This document shows positions 25,001 to 36,540 of a stretch of DNA of 64,000 nucleotides, one piece after another; the stretch's first letter is position 1; each line of letters opens with the position of its first letter. Below the pieces are notes generated by a model. The model had not been told where the DNA came from, did no database searches, and saw nothing but the letters and a program-made list of their open reading frames with translations. Source of the DNA: Hymenolepis diminuta (lineage: Eukaryota > Platyhelminthes > Cestoda > Cyclophyllidea > Hymenolepididae); NCBI GenBank assembly GCA_900708905.1, contig CAADRB010000019.1:623514-687513 (forward strand). Reading direction: 5' to 3'. A program made the position numbers and the translations under genes.

Positions 25001-28000
25001 AATGATCAAGTAATGAAATCAATTTTCTTGCACAAATAAGGGGAAATATCCACTATTAAAAAACAAATGCCAATACATTCAGTGCATACGACTGAAGGAC
25101 GTAGTATATGTCAATAACTTAAAAACTGAAAAGCTTCATGTTGTAAAAAATCGGCCATCAAAATGTTTCAAAATATGGTTTCCAGTCTTGTGCTTTTAAA
25201 ATTTGAAATATTTGAGGCTGAAAAATTGGGTTATCTTCCAGAAACGCCAATGGCACCGATATAAATTAGTCATATAGAAATGATCTACGCTTATCTCGAA
25301 GATAGGAAGTTGATGGTATTAGCTTTTATATGCATTTCATGGGTTCTTAGTATCATAGGAGCATATCAAAAAGATGTTAAGAGTACCGTTAAGGGTTTCA
25401 AAGTATCTTGCTTCATTAGTATTTAAGACCAAGTTTGTTAAATATTTGCTAAATGAGTAGCTCATGTCCCAAGTTAAAATTTCATGACTCCTTTCTGAAT
25501 TGCAGTGAATACTTGTCTGCGCTGTTTAGTATTTATACACTGTCTTTTTTAATCGAGAAGAGTCGATCTTGCCAATTCAGTTGATTTCTTGAGAAAACAA
25601 AATGATCATATGTTATATTCATCCCCTTAGAGTGTAAACATAGACGAAATGAGATAGCTAAAAAACTAAGAAATTTCTAAGAAAACAACCAAAATTTTAT
25701 TTTTTTATTATAATAAGTATTATTAGAAATTCATAAGAATCAAATATAAATAGCATGAAAAACTGGAGGCAAAGGAATAAATATTTCACATTCTCATTTC
25801 GACCACCGTAAATTTAAGAAAGAGAATTTATTGTCTGTTCCAAATATTGAGTACGATCTATAATTGCTCTGAATATACGATTTTTGTAGTAGTTTGAGGT
25901 TACAGCTTTATAATAACTTGACTTGATAAAATTTAGAAGTAGGTTTTATTCGTGAGACGATGACGCGCAATTAAGAAACAATTACTCTACCCCTTAGTAA
26001 AGATTTCTCTGAATAATGACTGCTTTGAAAAATTGAAAGCAGGAAGTGTACCAATCGCTTTCTCTCTATGTGGAAAGCAGAACATGGGAATGTGAATGCA
26101 AATGAAAAACCCGCTTATTATCGAAATCGGCAGATAAAAACTCCTTCCACTAGCTCGTTATTTTGTCGATCGACTCAGTAGTTAACTGGTGGCGTCTAAA
26201 AGTCAAACTTTGGAAGATTACTTAAATCAGCTGTGGCGGCAAATTCAGGGTGGTCAAAGAGTTTCTAACCCTCCGCCTTTACCTAGCAGTTAGGCATTTA
26301 CAGGGAGACAACTCAATCCTTTCCACTCCCCAGTCCATTGCAAGCACGCAAAACCTCCCACATAAAATGGGTCCTTCTTCTGCTACTCTTGTTGCCTTGG
26401 CGACTCAGCAGGCACAGGCGTCGTGTGGCTTCGATGTAGGTTAATTGTAAGGGCAGCTACTTCTGTCAACATTAAGAAGGTAGAGGTTGAAGACAGTGTC
26501 GTGATACTCACCGTGCCTCTTAATAACGCAAAGCTCATGCGGGGTGTGCGTGCATTGCCCCCACGACATGTGCGGTCCACTCGGCTTAACGCATCTCAAC
26601 TAGGCATGGCGGTGGGAGTTGTAGAACAAGCTGGGACAAAAGTAGAAATTAGACTAAATTTTTGAAATGAGTCAAGCGTTAATTCCTAAACTTCGAGGGG
26701 CGACGGAGCTATCTGAAGTGTTTCTTGTTTGAAAAAAATCAATGGGTATGAATTACCACGTTAATGACTTTCTCTAAATGCCCCCAGATATCATTGTTAG
26801 AATAAAATTCACTGGTAAGTTTAGCACTTAAACTGTTAATATAGCTCTTGCTCTATATGTAAGTAGGGGCAATAAGACAAATTTCATTTTACATCGCATC
26901 ATACAAGGTTATATATTTATTTCATTTTCAATGCAATTAAATACGTATTTATTGAAGAATACCATCTGAATAAAATTTAATATATTGAGAGGGAGGTAAA
27001 TTCTGCATGATGGTGAAAGACAGAAAGGTGTACTGTGAACTGTTAAAGTACCAAGGCGGCAGGAGACAGCTAACTTGCTCCAACGTTCACTTCTCTAAGG
27101 AAGCGTAGGACTGTATGGCTGATTATATGCGGAATTTAAGTTTATCATTGGTTCGCTCTGCGTCCCGGCAAGTGCGTCCGCATTGGCTGTCTGAATAGTT
27201 AGATAAACTTTCTTCTAATTATTCAGTAGCAGCGGTCTGGAATGCTTACAAATGGCCTATTTGAAATAACAGGAAAGCAGTACAGATATAAATGATTATG
27301 TCTTATATATTGCATACTGCATACTCTCTTCTTATTTTATTACAATTTTAATTTGTTATATTTCTCCCACAACTGGGATTATAATTGTTGAAAATAAACT
27401 TTATTTATATTTTGAAATGATACAACACATAATTTATGCCATAAGTTAAAAATTTTCATATCCGGTAGACGTCTATTCCACTAGGAGATGCCGATAATAC
27501 TGTAATATATTTGAAAACGAGTGTTATTGAATTGCATTGTGGCATCAGAAGGGAGAAAGGTTAAAGGCTTATTTCGGGTTTTACTATTTTGACACTTAGA
27601 GCAATAATTCAACAACTCGATGGTGGAGTGGTGGAGGCTATCACCGCTGGAGTATGACCAGTGACACAACATGACTATCCTCTGTTTTGGGAATGACCTG
27701 ACTAACTAATCAATCGACGTTGAACATATGAATTTAAATAACAAAATGAAATGTGAATTGGCTGTTGCTTCTCAGAAGACCAAACCCTATTTACCAGGTC
27801 AGGAATCTAGGAGCCAAATCCTGAAGTTTGGTTTCTGGAATGTTACACCTTATTGCAAAGAATTTAAACTGCTGAAAATCATAAATTAATTGTCTTATCA
27901 AAAATGTAATTTGGCGGTGTTATCTAAAACCAAAATAAGTAAAATCTTAAAACTCACAATTATTCATGACTCGATATAGAAATTCCATTAGCAAAATTGG

Positions 28001-29630
28001 ATCTGATGATTCTAGAACTCAAATGAAATAGGATTTGTCTGATTTCCATTCTCCCGCTGGTATGTATGCTGCCTCCAAGAAGTGAATTTTTCCATCTTTG
28101 CCTTTTTAGAAATTCCACATAAACATTTTTCGCCTGTCATGGTAAATAAAATTGACATACTCTTTGACGGCATAATCGCACGATTGACGGTACTGTTTTC
28201 GTTTTGGGCTTCAGTTACTACTCTGTCCCCATCAAAAGAAATCAAGAAAAAATAGTTCTAAACTAAATCTGTAGCGCATTTAACATTTATAAGTATGTTA
28301 CAGGTGACTTTTTATCAAATTAAAACCAGATGCTTGGTGTGCTGTATTCAGTAGATTCAACACAAAAGCACATAGCTTCAAAAAATGTCTCCCACAGCCT
28401 AGTCCCTTCATTAAGACAATTAGCATACCTATATTTATATGTTAGAAGCGCCAGTTTTCGATAAATGAGTTATTAGTGAAATTTTGGCTATTAACTTATT
28501 TTGGCAAAGAATTGTCCATAGATTAAATCCAAATTTGTAATTTTGCGGCGAAATTTTGTAGAGGGTTATTTCTTGATAGGATTTTAACACTCATTTCTTT
28601 CTTGCATAACAATTCTAACATTCTTCTTTGAGAAGTATTCTGGATAGCCTTTAATCTGTTATCATTCATCTTGTAGATAAACTGTACAGAAGAACTTATT
28701 CTATGAACATTTTCAATGTCTATTCTCGAGAGCATTTTCAATCTTAAAATAAGTCCACGCTTCTCTAGCTGTCTTTTGGTCTTTATGATATATGATTTTA
28801 CAGCATCGTCACCACACCTTTATATGCATACTTTTACGTTATTAGTATGTTTAATAATTATTTAGTTAGGCTAAGACAGACGCAATAAATATATCTCAGA
28901 TGTATGCAGGAGTTAAAAAATCAAATTTACTGATTTATCCAAAAATCGATGTTATTCATTGCGTTCCGAATAGGAAAGCAGATCTGTTTAGGAGTATCTC
29001 GATTTCGGAGTGGCGGCTGAATTAAAATAAAGTTACAGTTATAATAAAGTCTTTACTTAAATCTCTTCACAAGCTGACTGTCAACTATACTGTCATCCTT
29101 ATGTTCTTTGACTCATTCTCCTCCCAAGATGTCATATCAATTGGGTATATCACCTATTTCTGACATCTTTATCATGCCTTCAGTTAGCACTTTGTCGGTC
29201 CCATCTTTTTCCTTTTTTCTAAAAGAGTCTTTACTCGTCTTCGAGATCATCTCTCTCAAAGCTTCCAATACTCTCGTAGAGATTCTAAGTTCACGCTTTC
29301 TGTCTATCCTTTGAATTGTCCTTTTGTTCCTTAAAAAAGTTCTTTTTTCAGTAATTCTTGAAGCAAAAATTTGATATTAAATACATGGAATAGGCTATTA
29401 CTATATCTACGGAATCAAGCAATTTTCCAACCTGCTCTCCTCTCACAAATGAAAAATTAGAAGATAAAATGTAAATCAGATAGCTTAGCAAAAAATACTT
29501 AGAGGACATTTATTTGACTCTAGAGTTAGCACTGAAACGGACTTTGGTAAAATAACTAACTGTATTTGCGCAATATATATGAAGCATACAAATTCAGGAA
29601 ACTAATTTAAAAAGCGAAAATTAACTATGG
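22080..29630. other. Long intergenic region with one open GC-richer island
   Basis: Mostly AT-rich with no recognisable gene. The exception is 26230-26665, described separately. Short open frames at 24705-24890, 27481-27672, 28012-28245, 28523-28741 and 29108-29314 show no family resemblance and no splice context, and I regard them as chance. Confidence 0.45.
26250..26665 (+). other. Unassigned GC-richer open island, possible decayed exon(s)
   Basis: This island is clearly less AT-rich than its surroundings and carries two overlapping plus-strand open stretches (26250-26444 and 26423-26665) in different frames, plus a 65-codon minus-strand one. A Gln/Ala/Ser-flavoured stretch near 26370-26430 (SSATLVALATQQAQA) looks protein-like, as does a later stretch reading NIKKVEVEDSVVILTVPLNN. 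I do not recognise either. The pattern of protein-like fragments in shifting frames would fit a pseudogene or an exon of a gene not otherwise visible here; chance is the alternative. Confidence 0.25.
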
Positions 29631-29633
29631 AAT

Positions 29634-29639
29634 TTTATT
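29634..29639 (-). promoter_or_regulatory. Poly(A) signal AATAAA for the winged-helix gene
   Basis: On the minus strand AATAAA lies about 30 nt after the stop codon of the 29669-30748 gene. A signal this close implies a very short 3' UTR. It supports 29669 as the true end, not an exon end. Confidence 0.6.
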
Positions 29640-29668
29640 AAAATCTGCCAATTTTAGATATATAAACC

Positions 29669-30748
29669 TTAAAAATCCATATTCTTGTCAAATGAATCCG
29701 TCATTTTACAGTAGCTGGAAATATTCTCTGGTTCTTCTGGAGCATCAACAGTTGACGGAGGATTGGGGGGTTCGTCTTGAAAATCATTTGATGTTGCCGG
29801 AAAATTAATTTGATTGTTAGATGGAATATTTAAAGAGATGTTTTGAGATAGATTCGAACCATGTAACATATCATCATCTTCAAATGGTGAAAGAGTGGAG
29901 GAAGAAAAGCTCAAGGAGATCTCTAAATCCATCGGTTCATCTAATTTTTGATTTGTTGATTGCTCTGGCATATCAACAACTACAAGTGACCCATGAGAAG
30001 AGGAGGAATCACTATGGGATACTTCTGAAACCATCGACGCACGTACGTTTTGAGAGGTTAATGAATCATTGGAGGAAATCTCCTGGCGCTCATCTGGTAC
30101 CAGTGTTGGAGTTGTAGATTTACTATCTTGTGTAGCGGAAGTATACTTAATCGGTGAAACAGGCTCATCTAGAAGTGCTGAAAGAATAGGAAAGTCATAG
30201 GGATCAATAGTTCGCTCAACTATGCCTTTATGATGATTGTCTTCATCTAATAAATATCGTCCATTAGGTAATAAGCAGAGTTTTCCATGTCTACCTTCTA
30301 TTAATAGCGATTTCAGCAGTTCGACGTCTCTTAATTCGGACACGCGTGCGTTTCCAAAAGCACTTTGTAAACATTGCTCTATATCACTGGCAGTAAAACT
30401 TGAATCTTTATTATCACCAGCATTTCTTGTGAGATGTTTTAGAACATCAACAAGCACCTCACTCACATACGGTCTGTTTAGAACTACACCATGATCTTGA
30501 TATATTCTTGGATCCACATATCTGATGCCACGATTAAAATGAACCTGGGCAATAATTCCACGGTCAGCTAGAACACGAAGGCAGGTTTCAGTTTCCATCG
30601 GATGAATATGGTGATTCTTAAAAAGATACTTTTTAATTTTGCTCTTACTTGCATTAGAGTTAAAGGTGTTCAAATGCCAAATGGCAGACTTAATCGCTTG
30701 TTGGTGAAAATTTGCCTCGACTAATAAGGTTTCTGAAATTTCAGACAT
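29669..30748 (-). CDS. Intronless protein with two KAT6/SAMD1-like winged-helix segments
   Basis: A single 359-codon frame starts at ATG (30748-30746) and ends at TAA, followed by AATAAA. Residues 15-81 fit the SAMD1-like winged-helix pattern found at the N-terminus of KAT6A/B (MOZ/MORF) and in SAMD1: an AI-x2-L helix, a Lys-rich second helix, a CLRVLADRGII-type helix, then V-x-F-x-RGIRYVDP. Residues about 92-169 resemble the second, H15-like winged helix of KAT6 and end in GKLCLLPNGRYLLDE. In KAT6 these modules bind DNA or unmethylated CpG and nucleosomes. Residues 204-260 are Ser/Thr-rich, and 265-359 are acidic and Ser/Asn/Pro-rich, probably disordered. No PHD, MYST or SAM domain follows, so acetyltransferase activity is not expected. 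The lack of introns could mean a retrocopied or split-off N-terminus. The reading frame is secure; the family name is less so. Confidence 0.85.
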   Translation of the reverse strand: MSEISETLLVEANFHQQAIKSAIWHLNTFNSNASKSKIKKYLFKNHHIHPMETETCLRVLADRGIIAQVHFNRGIRYVDPRIYQDHGVVLNRPYVSEVLVDVLKHLTRNAGDNKDSSFTASDIEQCLQSAFGNARVSELRDVELLKSLLIEGRHGKLCLLPNGRYLLDEDNHHKGIVERTIDPYDFPILSALLDEPVSPIKYTSATQDSKSTTPTLVPDERQEISSNDSLTSQNVRASMVSEVSHSDSSSSHGSLVVVDMPEQSTNQKLDEPMDLEISLSFSSSTLSPFEDDDMLHGSNLSQNISLNIPSNNQINFPATSNDFQDEPPNPPSTVDAPEEPENISSYCKMTDSFDKNMDF

Positions 30749-30939
30749 CTTTAACGGCCCGATAAAATATATGATTAACGATCATAATTATCAAATCTGA
30801 TTGAAATTTAAGATATGTTTCTCTTAATAAATTCATATTGAATGAACTAGAGTCCAATTCTATAAAATAGTTAAGTAAATATTGTTCAATAAATGAAGAC
30901 AGAATGAGGAGTCTTAAAAGTCCAATTTTGAATTTTGAA

Positions 30940-31220
30940 GAGGAGGAATAAGATCCCGGATCAAATGGATCAAATCTTCCCGTGCATCTGCTTGTCCAAA
31001 ATAACAGACACTATTAACGACCATAAATCTATTAGCATAGTCAATCAAGATACTAATGAAGTAACTGCATTAACAGGTGTGTCGTAGTTAAAATTTCAGA
31101 AAATGTCCGTTTCCATCCCTAAGTGCGTAAATTTCCACCTCAAAGACATTTGAACCAAAATCAGCAAAGTGTAAGCTTGATAACCTTTCACAGAAAACAA
31201 AGAGCCGCTTCTACTCTATC
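30940..31220 (-). pseudogene. Retroelement integrase relic
   Basis: On the minus strand, 31069-30970 translates to a stretch containing YFISILIDYANRFMVV followed by EDLIHLIRDL. This resembles the region around the first catalytic Asp of the retroviral-type integrase core in Ty3/gypsy elements and integrase-derived genes. About 60-90 nt upstream on the same strand, in another frame, WKFTHLGMETDIF resembles the usual W/F-x-x-x-GMD segment that precedes it. Frameshifts and stops interrupt the rest, and no second Asp or Glu of the catalytic triad was found. It lies about 200 bp upstream of the winged-helix gene and on the same strand. It could belong to the same retroelement family as the 20.7-22.1 kb gag relic, but nothing links them directly. 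Confidence 0.55.
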
Positions 31221-31349
31221 AATGGGATTATTGTTCTTTAGGTACAACGGTCAAAAAGGATTATCAGTGCCAAATTTTCAGCTGCTTTAAGTCTTGCAAT
31301 TGACACGGGCAGATAAATCGCCACATATTCAAATATCATTCTCAACTTT

Positions 31350-33654
31350 TACAATAGGTTTAGTGTGAGATTCTTCTAAAGATATTTTTGAAAAAGTACA
31401 GCAGTATATACTCTTTCAGAGTAGAAAAGAATAAAATATTCTGGACTCCATTAACAAATCTCCCTACCATTCACTCACACTATTTCCCCTATGCTGCAGC
31501 TATGCATCCAGTTTATTGAATAGCAAAATGTGCACTATATTTATTAATAAATACAAAAGATGTATAAGACTGGGAAAAGAGGTCCCGGTAAGCAATGGAA
31601 AAATGCCGAGAAAGGAGGGAAGATTGTTAAGGGTATCTGGGTGTTGTTGACAAACATCTCAGTGTGTAAGATAGACAGGTTGTAATAGGCAGATAGGACA
31701 CGTGCGTCAGTGGCATATTTTTTGGCAAAAGACTTGGTCCTCATAGTGAGAGCTTGATTATACGACTGTGCTTGGCCAATCCCAAAGGACAACCTATCTT
31801 TTATTCCTTGCCCAAATTATCTGACATAATTCTTTATACACCTGATAATTCCCGCAGTGTTCTATTGTTCGTGATGCTTTTTGCATATTGCTTGCATATT
31901 TATTCTCCAACACGTTACGAAAGGATTGAATGGTAACAAACGAGAATTCTTAAAATACATATATATTAACGACTTTCTGTCCGTTCGATAACATCAACTA
32001 GCACGTTTAAAAACTGCGTATGATTTCCTTCTTTACACGTCAAGTTTTTAATAATATTTGGTTTTACATTGAAATTTTCATCACAAAAACCACAAATGAT
32101 TTTTTTAGCATGCCATTCTTATTTGATAGAAAATATATGGCGCATTTTAAGCATTTCCAATTTTTAGATATTTTGTCTAAGTTGCCAGGGGCAGCCAATT
32201 AAAAAGAATAAATCACTAGAAGATTCTTAGAAGGCTATTGGGAAAAAAAACCCGATTACTATCTAATGGATCATTATTATTAACCAGAGTAATATAAAAA
32301 TTAGTGTCTAACAGTGGGAAGTAACTGAAAAGGTTAACAAAAGTTCAGTAAATGATAAAGGGAAAGAGATTGAAATGATATTGCGATTAAAATCGAGAGT
32401 CTTACGGAATTTCACTTTTGGAATCGGTCGCAAGATGTTTGCTTATTAGGCAATCTATGCCCCAAAGTTGAAATTTCATGATTCGTCCTCTGGAGTGAAT
32501 CAGACGCGTATATATGATGTCCCCTGCTTATTGACTGGTTGTTTTATTCATGATGGTCGACCTTGTTACTTTAGTTCATTTCTAATCTTAATCTTGAGAA
32601 AGCGAAACAATCTTACATTATATTTAACCTGCTTACATGACTTTAGAATATCATAGTCGAGAATGCTAAACTTCTAAATTCGGGTTGACCTATAGGAATT
32701 TTATGATTTATATGTTATGAATTCGAAAATTATTATTAAAATTGTTAAGATAGTGATGGAATATTTTAGTTTCACTTTCATTATCCATTTAAGGAAAGGG
32801 TATATTCAGGATAAATCATATTGTCTAAGCAGATACTTAAACTAATTAAGAAGAATCCAGCTTTACTATGGATTAGTCTTCTATTTCCATAGTTAGTATA
32901 GCACTCCGTTCAAGTTCATCTACAAATTTTTGTAGTCTTCATCTTAATAGACCACAAAAATTTAAATTGAGTATAAGAATATTTATCACCCTTTTATCCC
33001 AATAAATATCTCTTCATCTTGTAAACCCTTGCTAATTAATTTAAGTGGTTCCAATTTTAAAGTTCATAAACTATAAAATCAAAAAAAGAAGTAAAATCAT
33101 TATAAAACTTAAGTCTAATTAAACAAAAAGCATTTTAACAAAATCGCATTTTATACAATTATATGTATACATGCCTGATCACACACCTTTCTGAGTCAAT
33201 AAACTCCGATCGAAAAACAAATAAATGGAATGCAATATTTTACGAAATATTTTTTGATCACATTATGCAACATGTCACGATCCTCCTTCTAAAATAATTA
33301 TTGCCTGAAACGAACCAAACTACCAATATTGAAATAAAAGTTCATATTAGCCAAATCCTGAGCTACTTTCCCCTAACTTTTCCTTAAGAGTACAGAGAGT
33401 GAGTGAGAGTGTCCTAAGAAGGAAAAAGTTTTACGAAAAACATGCTAACTTCGCAAGACTAACTCGTTTTCCTTCTTCCGTGAATTGTAGGGGAAAACAC
33501 AAAGGAGAAGGCGGGAAGATGGGTGGGGTGGAGCATGGCTAAACCGAGACATGTGTTTATCTGCTCTAAAAAAGAATAACCAGCATGAGGCGCAAAAAGG
33601 GAAAAGTGGAAAATTAACAATTTGCTCTCCTAAGCTCTGGGCTATTTTGTTTTC
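31350..33654. other. Intergenic DNA before unit II
   Basis: AT-rich with no supportable gene. Small open frames at 31544-31792, 32020-32202 and 32468-32656 look like chance. GC content rises from about 33440, where similarity to unit III (from about 46060) may already begin. Confidence 0.45.
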
Positions 33655-34170
33655 TACTATTTGGGCACGATCACACATGCATGCCCAAATCCAGGAGTAA
33701 TGTCAGCCATATCTTATCCTCTTTTTGCTCCACTTTATGTTTTATTTTTTATTTTTCGCCACATGGGCGTTAATGGTATTCACCAAATTGATAGCTCGTC
33801 TAATTATTATTTTCTTCTTCTCCTGTTCCCTTTTTGTCCTTGCTGATTTCCTTCGCCCTATTCTCCCTCCATACTCTGCTCCATTTTCAATTATGCACTC
33901 ACTCAGATACTAGTTCTAAGCAAAAAAAGGCGGGGTAAAGGTTATCATATGAGAAAACAGTACATCTGGTCATATGTGATGATCGAAAATTGATAGTTTA
34001 TGATTCTTCTTGAATAGCTTTCTATTTGGTAAATGTCACTTGTTAACTCAAGCAGAAGGAAGGTAATGGAAGAGGAAGTAGAAGAAACTGGACGCCCCAT
34101 TCTACTCGTTAATTAATTATCGTCTTGGGATCTTCCCTCGCGTCTGATGTTTTGTGCTCTCGCGTCCTTC
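33655..34170 (+). repeat. GC-richer conserved block of unit II (block B)
   Basis: Aligns with blocks A and C through a CACGATCACACATGCATG patch near 33666, GATAGCTCGTCTAAT near 33791, TTCTTCTTCTC near 33811, and the identical 19-nt core ATTAATTATCGTCTTGGGA at 34112-34130. Open frames in it are not kept between copies. Confidence 0.7.
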
Positions 34171-34339
34171 CCACTCCTATCTCTCTCCCTTTCTTTTGTT
34201 ATTTATTCCATCATTCTCCGTAATCTTCTTTTCTTTTGAGCAAGACCACACAATTATTTCTGAGTCGAGAAGCCATGCTCGTCACGCATACCTCTCCCTG
34301 TGTTAGCAAAAACCGTTAACGCCACTCTTTGCAATCTTT

Positions 34340-34620
34340 TTTCTCATCTTTGTTTTGTGGTGTGGAGGATCTTCCATCATTCACTTCTCTTACACTATAC
34401 GTCCACATATGGGGATGATGGCAATATCTCTCACCCATGTAGATACTAATACAAAAGATTTAAAAAAGAGTTGACTTCTTTGTAGTGAGATTCAATGTCC
34501 TATCTCATCTGAGGTTTGTTTCAGCTCCTGCCACTCTCTCTCTCTCACGCAAAAGAAAGAGAAATGACATGGGAAAGGAAGTGAGAAACAGGGTTAATCG
34601 GGCTCTTAGGAATTGACAAA
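34340..34620 (+). repeat. Partial second copy of the block B 3' half
   Basis: A CTGCCACT...CTCACGCAAAAG patch followed by GAGAAATGACATGGGAAAGG resembles the part of block A at about 1429-1480 (CTGCCACTTGCTCACTCATG then AAAAGGGAGAGG) and block C at about 46539-46590. This suggests a local tandem duplication inside unit II. It lacks the 19-nt core. A (CT)n tract sits at 34534-34546. Confidence 0.45.
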
Positions 34621-34634
34621 AGTTGAGCCTTGTT

Positions 34635-34692
34635 TTTAAATAAATATTTATTTATGTTTATTTACAATAAATAAATAAATTATATATATTGT
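34635..34692. repeat. AT-rich simple repeat (AAAT/TA tract)
   Basis: Alternating AAAT, TTTAT and TA units form a palindromic low-complexity tract, a likely microsatellite. Confidence 0.6.
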
Positions 34693-35989
34693 ATACATGA
34701 CTGAAACTGATCTGAGATGAAATTTAGTTCGAATTTAAATTTTTACGCTTATTTTCATAGATGAGTACGTAAAGACTCATAAATAGCCTATTCAGAAATG
34801 AGTACTTAGATACGTTAGAAACATGTTTAAGTGCTTCAAAAAGGTTTTGGAGTGCATCTTGTATTTATTCTTCCCATATAACTACTTTAATATTTCAAAT
34901 GGTCTCGATCTTCCCGCAGGTTTTCCCATCTTCCTACGGCGCAGTTTGTCAAATGAATTACCTGAGTAGTCCAGAAATCCTCCATTCTCGTCCCTTTTGT
35001 TAAATTATTCAATCGCATAATCCTTTTATCCACCTGTCCAAACCTTTCAATTTCTCTTAAGAAGTGCAAATAAATGCTCATTTTAAACGTTATTTCAGTA
35101 GAATCTTCCACTATCGATACCTATATGACTGTTTAAATAGAAAAGAAAGAAAATCATAGATTATTTGCTTTAATTCTGCCATCAAAACAATATACTAAAA
35201 TTAACGTGAAAACTCCACTCATAAATAAATTCTTGTGTTGATTAATGATAATGATAACAGAGCATTTTCTTACGGCCAAAGTAAAGATTTCGAATACAAA
35301 GTAAAATCAAAATTGTACAATAAGGCTGGTTTATTTTTACCCAGATTTCATTCATTAAAATGAAAATACTTGTTACAATATTTGCAGGACTAGAATACGT
35401 CATCTCACAAATCAAATGAATAAATGATATTATCTAAATTCTTAATCAAAGATATTTAGCTGTAAAATCGTGTAATTGTGACAAACTTGTTGGTTCGTCA
35501 TGTCAGGAGTCGTAAGTCATTTTATGCACATCCCTTCTGCACTGATTGAGTTGAGTGGAAGAAGCAGGGAGGGATCAAGATACTACTCCGCTTAAGACGA
35601 ATGATAAAAAACACTTTTCCAGCTGAACTCGGGAGTTATTTATGATTAAAAACTTAGAGGAAGTAAAGGATTCTTACTATTATGTAAAACACGTTAATAT
35701 CAAAATTTAATCTTTACTTGTTTTTATACTATTCAGACTACCTCATTCCATGATTCGCAGCTTTCACCCCTCTTCCTGCCTCACAAATCACTAATGTCTA
35801 AGTTTTTGTGAATTGAAAAGGAGAAAGCATTAACCATTTATCATTGATCTCCTACCATACTTCATTCTTTTAGCAATAATTCTATCTCCTATATTTCTGG
35901 GTTGTTGAACTTTCGTTATTGAATGCGCTTAAATTAATCTGGACCGGAGCTGAAAGAGAAAGATAAAATGAAATTTAAGAAGTGGTGTG

Positions 35990-36540
35990 AAACACAGTAT
36001 GCACAACACATCTACTCCAGCCGACTTTGAACATTTGTCCTCCCTGGGTGGTTCACTCGCACTTTTTAAAAAAGTGGCGCACCGAGCGTACAAGCGGCAT
36101 CAGTTCCCTCTTACTTTTTGTCTTCCTGCCGTTTCACGTGCTTCGACGAGAGGATACCAGCGTGAGGATATTATTTTGCCAGTTTTTTTCACATCCTCTA
36201 CTATTTCCTTTCTTTCCCAATGGAAAAGGCTACTCGTCTACCTTACGAGCAGTTATTTGGAGAAATTTTTGCCATCTTCAGTTTCTTTCAGCCTCTAAAA
36301 CTGAGGTTCTAAAACTGTCTTTGAATTTAAAATAGTGTGCCTTTATGGAAAATATTTTAGTAATATAATTATCTTTTGGCTAAATAAATTCTTTCATAAT
36401 TAATTGCACCACAATCGAAGAGGTCAGAGTAATGGAAACCATCTGGTTTAATGTTATGGATGAATGGCAATTAAAATACTCCATAGTGGTTTACTTCTTG
36501 TGAGGTTCAATCTTGCTCAGTGGCGAAAGATTGCTCTTCC
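35990..36540 (+). repeat. Mid-unit segment of unit II
   Basis: Aligns with 47990-48540 from GCCGACTTTGAACATT (36020) onward, including a GCGCACCGAGCGTACAAGCGG stretch near 36078 and the AAATAAATTCTT patch near 36382. The copies carry open frames (two overlapping here, one of 118 codons in unit III), but the shared frame is broken by indels and the predicted proteins diverge, so I do not call a gene. It is best explained as the middle of the duplicated unit. Confidence 0.65.

Noticed and set aside
29821..30494. Plus-strand frames of 98 and 85 codons
   Set aside because: They lie entirely antisense to the 359-codon winged-helix gene and have no domain resemblance.
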